Assembly (NCBI RefSeq): GCF_003286085.1
Contig: NW_020825294.1
Span: 14,344,501-14,408,500 of the forward strand
DNA: 64,000 nucleotides
Source: Drosophila persimilis
Lineage: Eukaryota; Arthropoda; Insecta; Diptera; Drosophilidae
Direction: 5' to 3'
Under the pieces are notes generated by a model. The model saw nothing but the letters and a program-made list of their open reading frames with translations, was not told where the DNA came from and made no database searches. The stretch's first letter is position 1. Every line of letters begins with the position of its first letter. Below are positions 46,847-56,963 of the stretch, piece after piece. Both the position numbers and the translations under genes were made by a program.

Positions 46847-47732
46847 TGTAACGAACCCAAAAGGGTTCGCTACAACGCCTCTCCCAACGCCCTATAAAAA
46901 CCCGGCTACTAAATTGCGACACCTCGCCGAACGTACTACACGAACACCCCCCCTCCACACATAGCCACCGATTGACACGCGCCGTCTTCATAACGCTGAC
47001 CAAACACACCAGGTCACGCTGCCTTCCACCACTCCAGACCAAGCAACCGGCCAGGCGCAGTCTTCCGGGTTCATCGGCTACAAAACGATGACACCGCGGA
47101 AGCCCACGACAAGCCCCCAACGGCAAACCCGCCAGCTCGCCAAAAACGCGAAGAGACAGAACTAGGTCAACCCGCGATCGCCAGAACGGCAAAGTGCACC
47201 CCGACGCGGAAGTGCACTTCCGAACCCGCTGACACAGCGCCCATTGGCGTATAAATAGACGCCGACTGAAAACCAGAAAGCAACTTACGCAGAGATCCGG
47301 CTCACAGTACGGTCGTTTAACCAGAACTTACGCAGAGATCCGGCTCACAGTACGGTCGTTGTACCAAAACTTACGCAGAGACCCAGCCCAGAGTACAGAC
47401 GCGGTACCCGGAACCCACCAGAAGACATCGGCGCCCAATTAATAATAAGTCATTTAAACCGCTAAGAAATACAATAAAGTGTAAAATTTGCAAAGTAAAA
47501 ACACTCGATTGCGTAAGTTCCCCCCAATCAGCCGAGGCACCGACGTCGCCCCACCCCGAGTCCACGGTCGTTTCATATACGCAACGCTAGCAACGCCCGC
47601 CCGAGCCCCGATCCACCTCTCTACGACAGGCCGCCCTCTGACGCCGCCCTTACGATTCCAACACATTTCTACAAATTTCTTGTGAACAGACCCCTGGACG
47701 TGACTGAGCTTACCTCAGCCTGAAATAGGTCC
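46847..47732 (+). repeat. 3' LTR of element A
   Basis: Starts TGTAACGAACC after the purine tract and reaches GAAATAGGTCC, where the LINE tail begins. TATAAAT at 47250-47256. Confidence 0.9.
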
Positions 47733-47824
47733 TCGCTCGCTCGGAGCCCGTCACACTTAGGCCGGTTTCGGCCCGTTGTGATACCGCATAGGATCATTTC
47801 CTTCCTGCGTTGTGAGACCTCCTG

Positions 47825-48415
47825 TCAGCAATTATCCCATCCAGATGCTCTCACAAAGCTCGCTATCCTCCTGGGACATAGTTTGGACATCTCTGAGATG
47901 TCGTGTAGAAATGCTGAGCCCAGGTGCTGTAGCCTTCTTCTGCTGAGAGCTGGGCAGGAGCAGAACAGATGTTCCACTGTCTCCTCCTCTTCCTCGTCTC
48001 TACAGCTGCGACAAAAATCGTTATGTGGGGCCCCCAGCCTGTTAGCGTGGGTGCCTATTAGCCAGTGTCCCGTGAGGGAACGTGTGACTACGCTGCACCT
48101 TTTCCTGCTTAACTTGAGGAGCTCGGAGGTGCGCTTCATGTCCATGGTCGGCCATGTTTGCCGAGTTGTGCGACATCGTGGCACTGTTTGCCACATATCG
48201 TTTTTTAGTCGCTTGTATTGCTCCCTTATAATGAGCTTACAGGTGGCCATTGGCATACAGATATCCTCCTTGTCTTGGAGAAGGGGGATTGTAGTGCCAG
48301 ATCTGGCCAGCTCGTCCGCCATCTTGTGCAGAGATTTGCGGCAGTCTGGCACGGTGGCCGAGTTCGAGGAAATCGCGCTTAGCGATTTGATTGCAGCCTG
48401 GCTGTCGCTATAAAT
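47825..48415 (-). pseudogene. LOA-like LINE ORF2, C-terminal part (RNase H tail and zinc knuckle)
   Basis: Begins within the RNase H motif IYSDSQAAIKSL at the insert border and ends FVRASGWDNC. The His/Asp motif of RNase H (WVPGHxDxxGND in the sister LINE) is missing: SLHK joins MADELARSG directly, a roughly 22-codon in-frame loss. The C-terminal CCHC knuckle HNDFCRSC...EHLFCSC is present. Confidence 0.85.
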
Positions 48416-48427
48416 TAATTGTTTCAA

Positions 48428-48433
48428 TTTATT
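48428..48433 (-). terminator. Polyadenylation signal of the EndoG copy
   Basis: AATAAA on the minus strand (TTTATT on plus), 90 bases after the stop codon and 12 bases before the insert border, the spacing expected if the border marks the old mRNA cleavage site. Confidence 0.65.
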
Positions 48434-48522
48434 AATCAACAACTAAATTCTTTTGAAAGAACAAAAATTATATAAAAAAGGTACACAAATACACTAAAAT
48501 TCAACTAAACTTTGGCTCCAAC

Positions 48523-49437
48523 TCAAACTTTCCTGCCGTTGATGCTGGCCAGCTGGTTTCTGTTAATCTGATCAAAGAAGAGCAGTCCGGCCGCCCGCTC
48601 CACCGTCTCTGGTGGTACCTGGAACACATTTAATGGGGTGTCGTTGCTAATCACCTTGTTGGGCATTACGTATGCCTCCATGTGTAGTTTGTGATCGGCC
48701 GCCTCGCCCACGATAACCTTATAGAAGTGAGTGGGTACGGCAACGGTGTTGGACCCGATGACTTCGTACTTGACATACATTTTTCCGTCATCCTCCTTGT
48801 GGGGGAGGTACAGTGGACCCGTGCAGACATACACATTTGAGTAACTCTTGGTTAGCTTGCGCACGTGCATTTCCAGAGAGTTCCACGCGTCGCGATTGAA
48901 CCCCTGGCCCACCTGGGGCGCCATGTTCGACAGGTAAAAGGTTTCCTCGCAGTGCTTCTGGTGCAGTCGATGGTTGCCAGCGGCAGCCATGTGACCACGA
49001 TCAAAGCCAGACTTTCTATAGTCAGTATTCTGTGATCGGAAGAAGGGATGTATGCTCTCATCTGGTTTGAAGTCGCATTTCGAACGATCCACAGAATCGT
49101 TTTTTGCCACTGACTCCGCTGTGAGGTGCTCAAACACCCAATGCGGAATACGATTGCGTCGGTCGTAGGAGAGCACATAGTCTGAATGGGAGCGCACGTT
49201 GTCCAGCCCTGGAAAGCCAAACTTCATGATCTCCGAGATTCGCGACGGCGTTGCAGTCAGGTTTACATTGGAGGCCACAAGACTAGCGGCTGAAACTGTC
49301 CCAAATGTCGGCAGTCCAGGCAAGCGTGGAAAAACATCGCTGCTCTGCTGGAGACGTTCTGTTCGGGAGCCTAGGTAAAAAGCTCCCAAGGCAGTCGCAC
49401 TGAGGGCTAACAAGCCGCGTACTCTAAGCCCACTCAT
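48523..49437 (-). CDS. EndoG: Endonuclease G, mitochondrial; intact single-exon copy (304 aa)
   Basis: A sugar-nonspecific DNA/RNA nuclease of the beta-beta-alpha-metal family, normally in the mitochondrial intermembrane space and tied to mtDNA turnover and apoptotic DNA cleavage. I chose the ATG at 49437 (MSGLRVRGLLALS) because it gives a hydrophobic N-terminal segment (residues 8-23), as in EndoG import signals; an upstream in-frame ATG at 49497 would add 20 residues. The DRGH motif with catalytic His149 is at residues 146-149, and metal-ligand Asn171 lies in LSNMAPQ. GFNRDAWNSLE (179-189) and the C-terminal FDQINRNQLASINGRKV complete the fold. Length fits the fly family (about 310 aa). No stop or frameshift is visible, and there is no intron. 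The gene sits inside a LINE, so it is likely a second copy with the parent elsewhere. Expression is unknown. Confidence 0.92.
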   Translation of the reverse strand: MSGLRVRGLLALSATALGAFYLGSRTERLQQSSDVFPRLPGLPTFGTVSAASLVASNVNLTATPSRISEIMKFGFPGLDNVRSHSDYVLSYDRRNRIPHWVFEHLTAESVAKNDSVDRSKCDFKPDESIHPFFRSQNTDYRKSGFDRGHMAAAGNHRLHQKHCEETFYLSNMAPQVGQGFNRDAWNSLEMHVRKLTKSYSNVYVCTGPLYLPHKEDDGKMYVKYEVIGSNTVAVPTHFYKVIVGEAADHKLHMEAYVMPNKVISNDTPLNVFQVPPETVERAAGLLFFDQINRNQLASINGRKV

Positions 49438-49506
49438 ATTAAAATTGTAATAGATAAAACGGAAAATATCAGAAGTTCCCGCTATTGCACAATTCAAGAG
49501 ATGTTC

Positions 49507-50253
49507 AAATGTTTAGCTTGGTTGCCGTGACGGCAGCCGCTTGTAGGCAGTCTAGTGCCTCCCTGATTGCTATGACTTCCGCTTGAAAGACACTGCAATG
49601 ATCTGGGAGTCTGAAGGAATGCCTTATGTTTAGCTGTTCAGAGTAGATTCCCCCTCCGACTCTGTCGTCCAGCTTTGATCCATCTGTGAAGATGTTTATG
49701 GCCCCATCTGGGCCTGGGAGTCCCTCGAGCCATTCGTCTCTATGAGGGATGATTGTGTCGAAGGGAGTGTCTGTATACTCTCTTGGAACTTGGTAGTCTG
49801 TTTTTGAGGGGACGGTACTGCTATTTAATATGGCTGAGTGACCTATGCACTGTGTCACCCATTGATCTGAGTCTCTTAGACGTATTGCTGCTGCTTCTGC
49901 CCGTTCCTTTCCTGCGAGTTCAAGGCTCTGTAGGCATAGGATGGCATTTAGCGCATCATTTGGGGTGGTGCGAAGAGCTCCGCTGATGCATAGGGCGGCA
50001 GTCCGCTGGACTTTGCCCAGTTGCTTGGTGATCGCCCTTTTTGATAGGGCCGGCCACCACACCGTAACTCCGTAGAGTAGTATTGGTCTAACTATAGCTT
50101 GATATATCCATTGGACTATGCTTGGGATCATACCCCATCTTAGCCCAATAGCTTTTTTGCATGTATAGAGTGCAGTCATTGCCTTCTTCACTCTGTCTTT
50201 GACATTCAGGTTCCAGCTAAGCTTCTTGTCAATTACCAACCCTAAGTAACTGG
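49507..50253 (-). pseudogene. LOA-like LINE ORF2, RT thumb and RNase H start
   Basis: Starts at the border with the 412-like LTR inside the YLGLVIDKKLSW motif and runs to ALDCLQAAAVTATKLN at the EndoG insert. It contains the conserved thumb region (VKKAMTALYTCKKAIGLRWG), WWPALSKRAI and the RNase H motif FTDGSKLDD with the Glu of QAEVIAI. Confidence 0.87.
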
Positions 50254-50738
50254 TGTAAAACGATGTTCAATCCTTTTGTTGGATCGTTGGGGCTCAACCC
50301 TCCGATCTGTTTTATTGTGTTTTATGTTCTGAATTTTACAATTGTGGTTTGGGCTTTTGTAAGCCAAAAGCCGCGGAGCTGCGCTGCCAGTGACGCCGGC
50401 AGCGGAGCGGCAGAACTATGTGTTCTTATCTCTTATATGTTAGTATGTATATGTGTGAATATGCTCAGCGCTGTTGGCAGCGAGAGCGCGAGGGAAGATA
50501 TATGTGTGTATGCATGTATATTAGTGCCGTCAAGTCATGGGAACATGCTGACGCTGCACTTGGGTCGCTCGAGGCATTCTTGAGTGAATCGTAATACGAT
50601 CACACAGAATGTCTGGGACTTTATTGTTACGTAAACACTGAAACAAAGTGTTACAGTGTGTATTCTTTAAGTACCGTCGGTACAGTGGGTATTCGAAATA
50701 ATGAATACTTTACTTTACTTTAATATGAGCATACTGCA
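50254..50738 (-). repeat. 3' LTR of element D
   Basis: Bounded by the purine tract at 50739-50752 and the LINE sequence at 50253. It contains AATAAA on the minus strand near 50620. Confidence 0.75.
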
Positions 50739-50985
50739 TCTCCCTCCTTTTGAAAAATAACGTAATCTAATGAAGTTATTTTATTTTTAGCTTTTACTAT
50801 ATATGTATACGAGTTATGTATTCTTAAAAAGACAATTTATATATATATTTTTTTTTTCTTTTTAGTCAATTATTAGAATATTGAACTTTAATTAATATTG
50901 ATAAAATTTAAAAGTTATTTGAATATAAATGCAGAATAGTATATTTTTATGGTTTATATTTATGTATGGCCATACTAAAAAATGA
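50739..50985. other. Untranslated spacer of element D
   Basis: AT-rich sequence between the end of pol and the 3' LTR. It includes the purine tract and no further ORF, so no env-like gene is present here. Confidence 0.7.
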
Positions 50986-52900
50986 TTAATAATTGCAAAT
51001 CTTTAACCTATCCTTATGTACTTTCTGAGTTTTGTTTTTATTATCGGAGATTATGACGTTATCTCTTTCTCCGATACTTTCTACTCTATATGGTCCTATA
51101 TATTTAAAATCTAGCTTATGTCCTGTTTCATTTTTCAATAAAACTTTATCTCCTACAGCTAAATTTAAATCTTTTAACTTTAAGTAATATAGCTGTTTAT
51201 TTTTAATTTTATGCTCCTCAAGCATAATCCTTGCTCGTTTATATGCTATTTCTAATCTATATTTACTCTCTTTAGAGTAATCATCTTTGTTATATAGAGG
51301 TGCTATTCTATCTATAGTATTAAATTGAACTGGTAAGTTTGAAGTCTTACCGAACTCATATGGACAATAATCATGTGCCATAGAGGGGGTTGTATTAAAA
51401 CAATATACGAAGTATTGCAGCCATACATCCCAATCTGATTTGTCAGCTGAGATGTATGAGCGTATGAACTCGTTAAATGTTCTGTGGCTTCGCTCCACGG
51501 TTCCTACAGTCTGGTGATGATGTGCAGTAGAAGTTATGTTTTTGATATTTAGATTTTTACATAAGTCTTCAATTATTGAATTTTTATATTCTGTTCCCAT
51601 GTCCGTAATGAACGTCTTCATTGGACCGTACTTTAGAATACAATTTTCAAAAATAGCTTTAGCTACTGTATTTGCACTTTTGTTTCTAATAGGTATGGCA
51701 ACAAGGTATTTTGTCAGGTCACATATTAAGGTGACTGCATATTCATTTCCTTGTTCTGATTTAGGAAGTGGACCGATCGTATCCACTATAACCCTATCAA
51801 AAGCCATGTATGGTGTTTCTGTAATAGTAAATGGAGTTATTGTGTGCTTGGTTACTTTAGCTTTTTGGCATTTTGGACATTTTCGTATGTAATTGGTTAT
51901 TTCTTTAGTCATACCTTTCCAAAAATAATGTCTTTTGACCTTGGCCAAGGTTTTTGTTATGCCTGTATGTCCTCCTTGTATGGGATCATCATGTAATGTA
52001 GACAGTATTGCTTCTTTTTCTTTTTCATTTTTAATTAGGGTCACCGGGTTGAGTAGCGCTACTCTTATTGTTCGTAATATTTTATTGCCCATATTTTTAA
52101 AATTATCTATTGAAATGTATTCAAAGATATTTTCCCACGGTGCCACTTTGAGTTGGCTGATTTTTTGTTTACCGGCTTGCGTTTCAAGCCTTTGGAAAAA
52201 CTGACCTAAGTCAAGGGTTCCATTAGTATACAAATCGCTAACATCATATCTTGCAGTAATTTTTTTTCCATGTTTGAAAAAACATAAATTATTATTTACA
52301 TGCAAGGTCACTACTTTACGTACTTCGTCATTGTTGATGACTTCATATACGTTGGGCTTTGAAGCTTTTGTTAGAGATTGCCTAGGCAATTCTATTTGTT
52401 CTTTTCCTGCGCAGGATTTCTGTCTACTCTGTTGCCTGGTAGTGACTTTCAGGACTTTATTCGTTTTTTGTATGTTTTTCAGGTCTGTGATGGTTATTCT
52501 TGATAACGCATCTGCTACATGATTATCTTTACCCTTTAGATACTCGACTGTAAAGTCGTATTCTTCTAATTCGAGCCGCATGCGTGTGAGTTTTGAGCTG
52601 GGATTGACCATTGAAAATAGGTATGTTAGTGGTCTGTGATCCGTTTTTACTGTAAAGTTTTTACCATAGATATATGGTCGAAAATGGGTAATTGCCCAAT
52701 GAATTGCTGCTAATTCCTGTTCTGTAGTACTTTTGTTACTTTCACCTTTTGTGAATGAACGTGATGCATATGCTAATGGGAGTTGGAGTCCGTTATGGTT
52801 TTGAGTTAAAACCGCTCCACATGCTTGTTTACTAGCATCGGTGATTATGCAAAATTCTTTCTGAAAATCTGGGTACTGTAACAGAGTGGGTTCCATAAGT
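50986..52900 (-). other. Element D pol region: RNase H and integrase, open frame
   Basis: RNase H opens with FCIITDASKQACGAVL and has TEQELAAIHWAI and KTDHRPLTYL, followed by DNHVADALSRI. Integrase has the HHCC finger (GGHTGITK, KRHYFW, CPKCQKAK) and catalytic Asp, Asp and Glu in VDTIGPLP, ITDMGTEY and VGTVERSH, and ends with a chromatin- or DNA-binding tail (YIGPYRVESIGERDN, HKDRLKICNY). About 640 codons are open, suggesting a young insertion. Confidence 0.9.
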
Positions 52901-54342
52901 TGTGAAGGCATAAGCCTCCACAATACAGATCACGACACCATCCCTTGAAGGGACCGCCCCGACGGTTGTTACCTAGTTTCATTATTATCTCCTGTTATCT
53001 TTATCTCATTATATTACTAGTATTATTATTATTACCAAGACAAACAAATGAATCCTCAGTTCCTTAATTAAAATAAGAAATAGGCTAAGAAAACCAAAAC
53101 AGTGGGGTTTTTTCTATTAGTAAGAGAACACACACGAAAGAGAGACGCACACTACGGCCACGCAGCGAAAAGAGAACGCAACGAAGAGAACGGCTATACA
53201 CACACGAAAGAGAGAACGCAACGAAGAGAACGGCTATACACACACGAAAGAGAGAACGCAACGAAGAGAACGGCTATACACAGAGGAAAGAGAGCGAAGC
53301 GGCAGAGAAGCCGCCGATCGGCCTTACGACCACGCAGCCGAGGAAAGAGCCGACGGCGAAGCAGAGAATACACAGACGCAGCCGATCGCCCACGCCGCCG
53401 AGGCCGACAGCCGAAGCTGCGCAGCCACGAAGCGGCAGAGAAGCTGAAAAAGACAAAGCAGAGGCCTGGCACGGGCCAGCGCGGGCCAGGCTCAGGAGTG
53501 ATCTCCGAGGGCTGAACAAGACCGGTTGTGTGACGGAAAAATAAGCCGCGACCGCGGTGTGTAAAAAGAAAAGAACAAGTTGTGAGCACGCGGTGTACGA
53601 GATAAGCCGACGTGACGAGGACCCGCCGCGGGATACCAGGACCCCAAAGGAGGAAAACAAGGGTGAGCCACCTCACGTATGTGAGCTCTGGGGGGGAACA
53701 GATCGGTGCAGTAGGCAGGCATAGACAGAACATTCCCGCGGTTTTTTTTACATATCCATGCACACATGTGGTTTAATAGAAGTTTTTTTGGCGCTTATTT
53801 CCCCGCTGCAGGCGCGGGATTTTAAGTAGGGAAATGATCCGAAAAAAATAAAGACACCAACCTCCACCCACCTGTCTCAGAACATTCGCCCGTAGGAGTC
53901 ACTCACTCCCCCTCCCCCTCTCTTCCCTTTTCCCGGGAGGCCCAGCGAAGTGGATGTGAGTCGTGGATCACGCAGCATTCACCAAGCTGGGTTTTTCCTC
54001 TCCTGTACCTTTTCCCCCTGGGGACCCGGCGATGCTGGATGTGAGTCGTGGATTCACGCGGCATTTGCAAAGCTGGGTTCCCTCTCCTACACCCTCGCCC
54101 TGGGGACCTGGCGACGCAGATGTGAGTCGTGGATCATGCGGCATCTGCTAAGCTGGGCTCCCCTCTCCCATACCCTTCCGATCCCTGATCCAAACCGCTT
54201 CTCCCGCCACACATGACCCCCAACGCACGTCTCTGCAGCTCCCGCGCACGGCTTCACCCACGCCTCGTGGCCGGGCCAGGCCCGACCGTCCCACGATCCA
54301 CCCCACGGGCGCGCTTTCGCCACGAGCGGCTCTCCCCTTAGG
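52901..54342 (+). repeat. Element C LTR, duplicated partial copy
   Basis: Starts TGTGAAGGCATAAGCC. Same as 55408-56852 except for one 8-bp unit, and stops about 90 bases before the LTR end of the full copy. Confidence 0.88.
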
Positions 54343-54351
54343 GAGTTACTT

Positions 54352-55407
54352 TGCTTGGTTACTTTAGCTTTTTGGCATTTTGGACATTTTCGTATGTAAT
54401 TGGTTATTTCTTTAGTCATACCTTTCCAAAAATAATGTCTTTTGACCTTGGCCAAGGTTTTTGTTATGCCTGTATGTCCTCCTTGTATGGGATCATCATG
54501 TAATGTAGACAGTATTGCTTCTTTTTCTTTTTCATTTTTAATTAGGGTCACCGGGTTGAGTAGCGCTACTCTTATTGTTCGTAATATTTTATTGCCCATA
54601 TTTTTAAAATTATCTATTGAAATGTATTCAAAGATATTTTCCCACGGTGCCACTTTGAGTTGGCTGATTTTTTGTTTACCGGCTTGCGTTTCAAGCCTTT
54701 GGAAAAACTGACCTAAGTCAAGGGTTCCATTAGTATACAAATCGCTAACATCATATCTTGCAGTAATTTTTTTTCCATGTTTGAAAAAACATAAATTATT
54801 ATTTACATGCAAGGTCACTACTTTACGTACTTCGTCATTGTTGATGACTTCATATACGTTGGGCTTTGAAGCTTTTGTTAGAGATTGCCTAGGCAATTCT
54901 ATTTGTTCTTTTCCTGCGCAGGATTTCTGTCTACTCTGTTGCCTGGTAGTGACTTTCAGGACTTTATTCGTTTTTTGTATGTTTTTCAGGTCTGTGATGG
55001 TTATTCTTGATAACGCATCTGCTACATGATTATCTTTACCCTTTAGATACTCGACTGTAAAGTCGTATTCTTCTAATTCGAGCCGCATGCGTGTGAGTTT
55101 TGAGCTGGGATTGACCATTGAAAATAGGTATGTTAGTGGTCTGTGATCCGTTTTTACTGTAAAGTTTTTACCATAGATATATGGTCGAAAATGGGTAATT
55201 GCCCAATGAATTGCTGCTAATTCCTGTTCTGTAGTACTTTTGTTACTTTCACCTTTTGTGAATGAACGTGATGCATATGCTAATGGGAGTTGGAGTCCGT
55301 TATGGTTTTGAGTTAAAACCGCTCCACATGCTTGTTTACTAGCATCGGTGATTATGCAAAATTCTTTCTGAAAATCTGGGTACTGTAACAGAGTGGGTTC
55401 CATAAGT
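54352..55407 (-). mobile_element. Duplicated segment of element D pol
   Basis: Repeats 51845-52900: RNase H and the integrase zinc-finger region. Present only as part of the tandem duplication. Confidence 0.9.
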
Positions 55408-56943
55408 TGTGAAGGCATAAGCCTCCACAATACAGATCACGACACCATCCCTTGAAGGGACCGCCCCGACGGTTGTTACCTAGTTTCATTATTATCTCCT
55501 GTTATCTTTATCTCATTATCTCATTATATTACTAGTATTATTATTATTACCAAGACAAACAAATGAATCCTCAGTTCCTTAATTAAAATAAGAAATAGGC
55601 TAAGAAAACCAAAACAGTGGGGTTTTTTCTATTAGTAAGAGAACACACACGAAAGAGAGACGCACACTACGGCCACGCAGCGAAAAGAGAACGCAACGAA
55701 GAGAACGGCTATACACACACGAAAGAGAGAACGCAACGAAGAGAACGGCTATACACACACGAAAGAGAGAACGCAACGAAGAGAACGGCTATACACAGAG
55801 GAAAGAGAGCGAAGCGGCAGAGAAGCCGCCGATCGGCCTTACGACCACGCAGCCGAGGAAAGAGCCGACGGCGAAGCAGAGAATACACAGACGCAGCCGA
55901 TCGCCCACGCCGCCGAGGCCGACAGCCGAAGCTGCGCAGCCACGAAGCGGCAGAGAAGCTGAAAAAGACAAAGCAGAGGCCTGGCACGGGCCAGCGCGGG
56001 CCAGGCTCAGGAGTGATCTCCGAGGGCTGAACAAGACCGGTTGTGTGACGGAAAAATAAGCCGCGACCGCGGTGTGTAAAAAGAAAAGAACAAGTTGTGA
56101 GCACGCGGTGTACGAGATAAGCCGACGTGACGAGGACCCGCCGCGGGATACCAGGACCCCAAAGGAGGAAAACAAGGGTGAGCCACCTCACGTATGTGAG
56201 CTCTGGGGGGGAACAGATCGGTGCAGTAGGCAGGCATAGACAGAACATTCCCGCGGTTTTTTTTACATATCCATGCACACATGTGGTTTAATAGAAGTTT
56301 TTTTGGCGCTTATTTCCCCGCTGCAGGCGCGGGATTTTAAGTAGGGAAATGATCCGAAAAAAATAAAGACACCAACCTCCACCCACCTGTCTCAGAACAT
56401 TCGCCCGTAGGAGTCACTCACTCCCCCTCCCCCTCTCTTCCCTTTTCCCGGGAGGCCCAGCGAAGTGGATGTGAGTCGTGGATCACGCAGCATTCACCAA
56501 GCTGGGTTTTTCCTCTCCTGTACCTTTTCCCCCTGGGGACCCGGCGATGCTGGATGTGAGTCGTGGATTCACGCGGCATTTGCAAAGCTGGGTTCCCTCT
56601 CCTACACCCTCGCCCTGGGGACCTGGCGACGCAGATGTGAGTCGTGGATCATGCGGCATCTGCTAAGCTGGGCTCCCCTCTCCCATACCCTTCCGATCCC
56701 TGATCCAAACCGCTTCTCCCGCCACACATGACCCCCAACGCACGTCTCTGCAGCTCCCGCGCACGGCTTCACCCACGCCTCGTGGCCGGGCCAGGCCCGA
56801 CCGTCCCACGATCCACCCCACGGGCGCGCTTTCGCCACGAGCGGCTCTCCCCTTAGGTCCTCACACAACAAATTTTGCTGTGGGGAAGGACCGGGCCCTG
56901 GACAGACTGAGAAGCTGTACCTCGGCCTGAGAACTTCCTTACA
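55408..56943 (+). repeat. 5' LTR of element C (1,536 bp)
   Basis: Starts TGTGAAGGCATAAGCC, ends CTTCCTTACA. It includes three copies of a 40-bp repeat (about 55685-55800, with GAGAACGGCTATACACACAC) and three copies of a roughly 90-bp GTGAGTCGTGGAT repeat (about 56467-56700). Frames of 137 and 189 codons inside it are not genes. Confidence 0.88.
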
Positions 56944-56945
56944 GA

Positions 56946-56963
56946 TGGCGCCCGAGCAGGGAC
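56946..56963 (+). other. Primer-binding site of element C (tRNA-Lys type)
   Basis: TGGCGCCCGAGCAGGGAC two bases after the LTR, identical to the sites of A and B. Confidence 0.85.

Larger units (their letters stand above)
40651..47732 (+). mobile_element. Osvaldo/Ulysses-like Ty3/gypsy element A (young insertion)
   Basis: LTRs at 40651-41541 and 46847-47732 show only about 11 differences over roughly 880 bp by eye (near 1.2 percent), so the insertion is recent. Primer-binding site at 41544, then Gag, protease, reverse transcriptase, RNase H and integrase in gypsy order, and a purine tract (GAAAGGGGAGGG) before the 3' LTR. The left flank is the CR1 LINE leader and the right flank a LOA-like LINE tail, with no matching target duplication seen. 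Broken (about half a dozen breaks). Confidence 0.92.
48416..49506 (-). other. 1,091-bp insert carrying EndoG (probable retrocopy)
   Basis: The insert contains 69 bases before the EndoG ATG, the coding region and 107 bases after the stop, with AATAAA (minus strand, plus 48428-48433) 12 bases from its 3' border. It is flanked by AAAT at 48412-48415 and 49507-49510. Taking out the insert and one AAAT copy (1,095 bp, divisible by three) leaves the LINE RNase H frame continuous as KLNIYSDSQ, so the LINE was there first. mRNA-like borders suggest retroposition; there is no poly(A) tract at the border. Confidence 0.75.
47733..50253 (-). mobile_element. Second LOA-clade LINE, interrupted by the EndoG insert and by a 412-like element
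   Basis: Minus-strand LINE sequence is present in two blocks, 50253-49507 and 48415-47733, separated by a 1,091-bp insert at 48416-49506. The protein is similar to that of the LINE at 13.1-17.1 kb (GLRWGMIPSIVQW, FTDGSKLDDRVGGGIY, GAPHNDFCRSCRDEEEEE) but clearly another family, and the 3' UTR differs. Its 5' remainder should lie beyond the 412-like element that cuts it at 50253, outside the window. The 3' end abuts element A's LTR, with a GCTCGCTCGG run at the border. Confidence 0.85.
50254..52900 (-). mobile_element. 412/mdg1-group Ty3/gypsy element D (right end beyond the nested insertion)
   Basis: The 3' LTR is at 50254-50738 (485 bp; minus strand starts TGCAGTATGC after an AAAAGGAGGGAGA purine tract, ends TTTTACA). 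Before it is a pol frame with RNase H and integrase. The protein and LTR start resemble the 412/mdg1/blood group. The element is cut at 52900 by the LTR of element C, so its remaining part is outside the window. The part seen looks whole. Confidence 0.88.
51845..56857. repeat. Near-perfect 2.5-kb tandem duplication
   Basis: Unit 1 (51845-54342) and unit 2 (54352-56857) each contain the same part of element D pol followed by most of the element C LTR. The difference I can see is an 8-bp TATCTCAT copy-number change (near 53002 and 55512). The junction at 54343-54351 joins LTR sequence to pol sequence with little or no homology. The duplication is either very recent or an assembly effect. Confidence 0.9.

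Noticed and set aside
53102-53515. 137-codon frame (repeated at 55617-56030) and antisense 189-codon frame
   Set aside because: They lie within the element C LTR and arise from its 40-bp tandem repeats; they are low-complexity and not protein-like.
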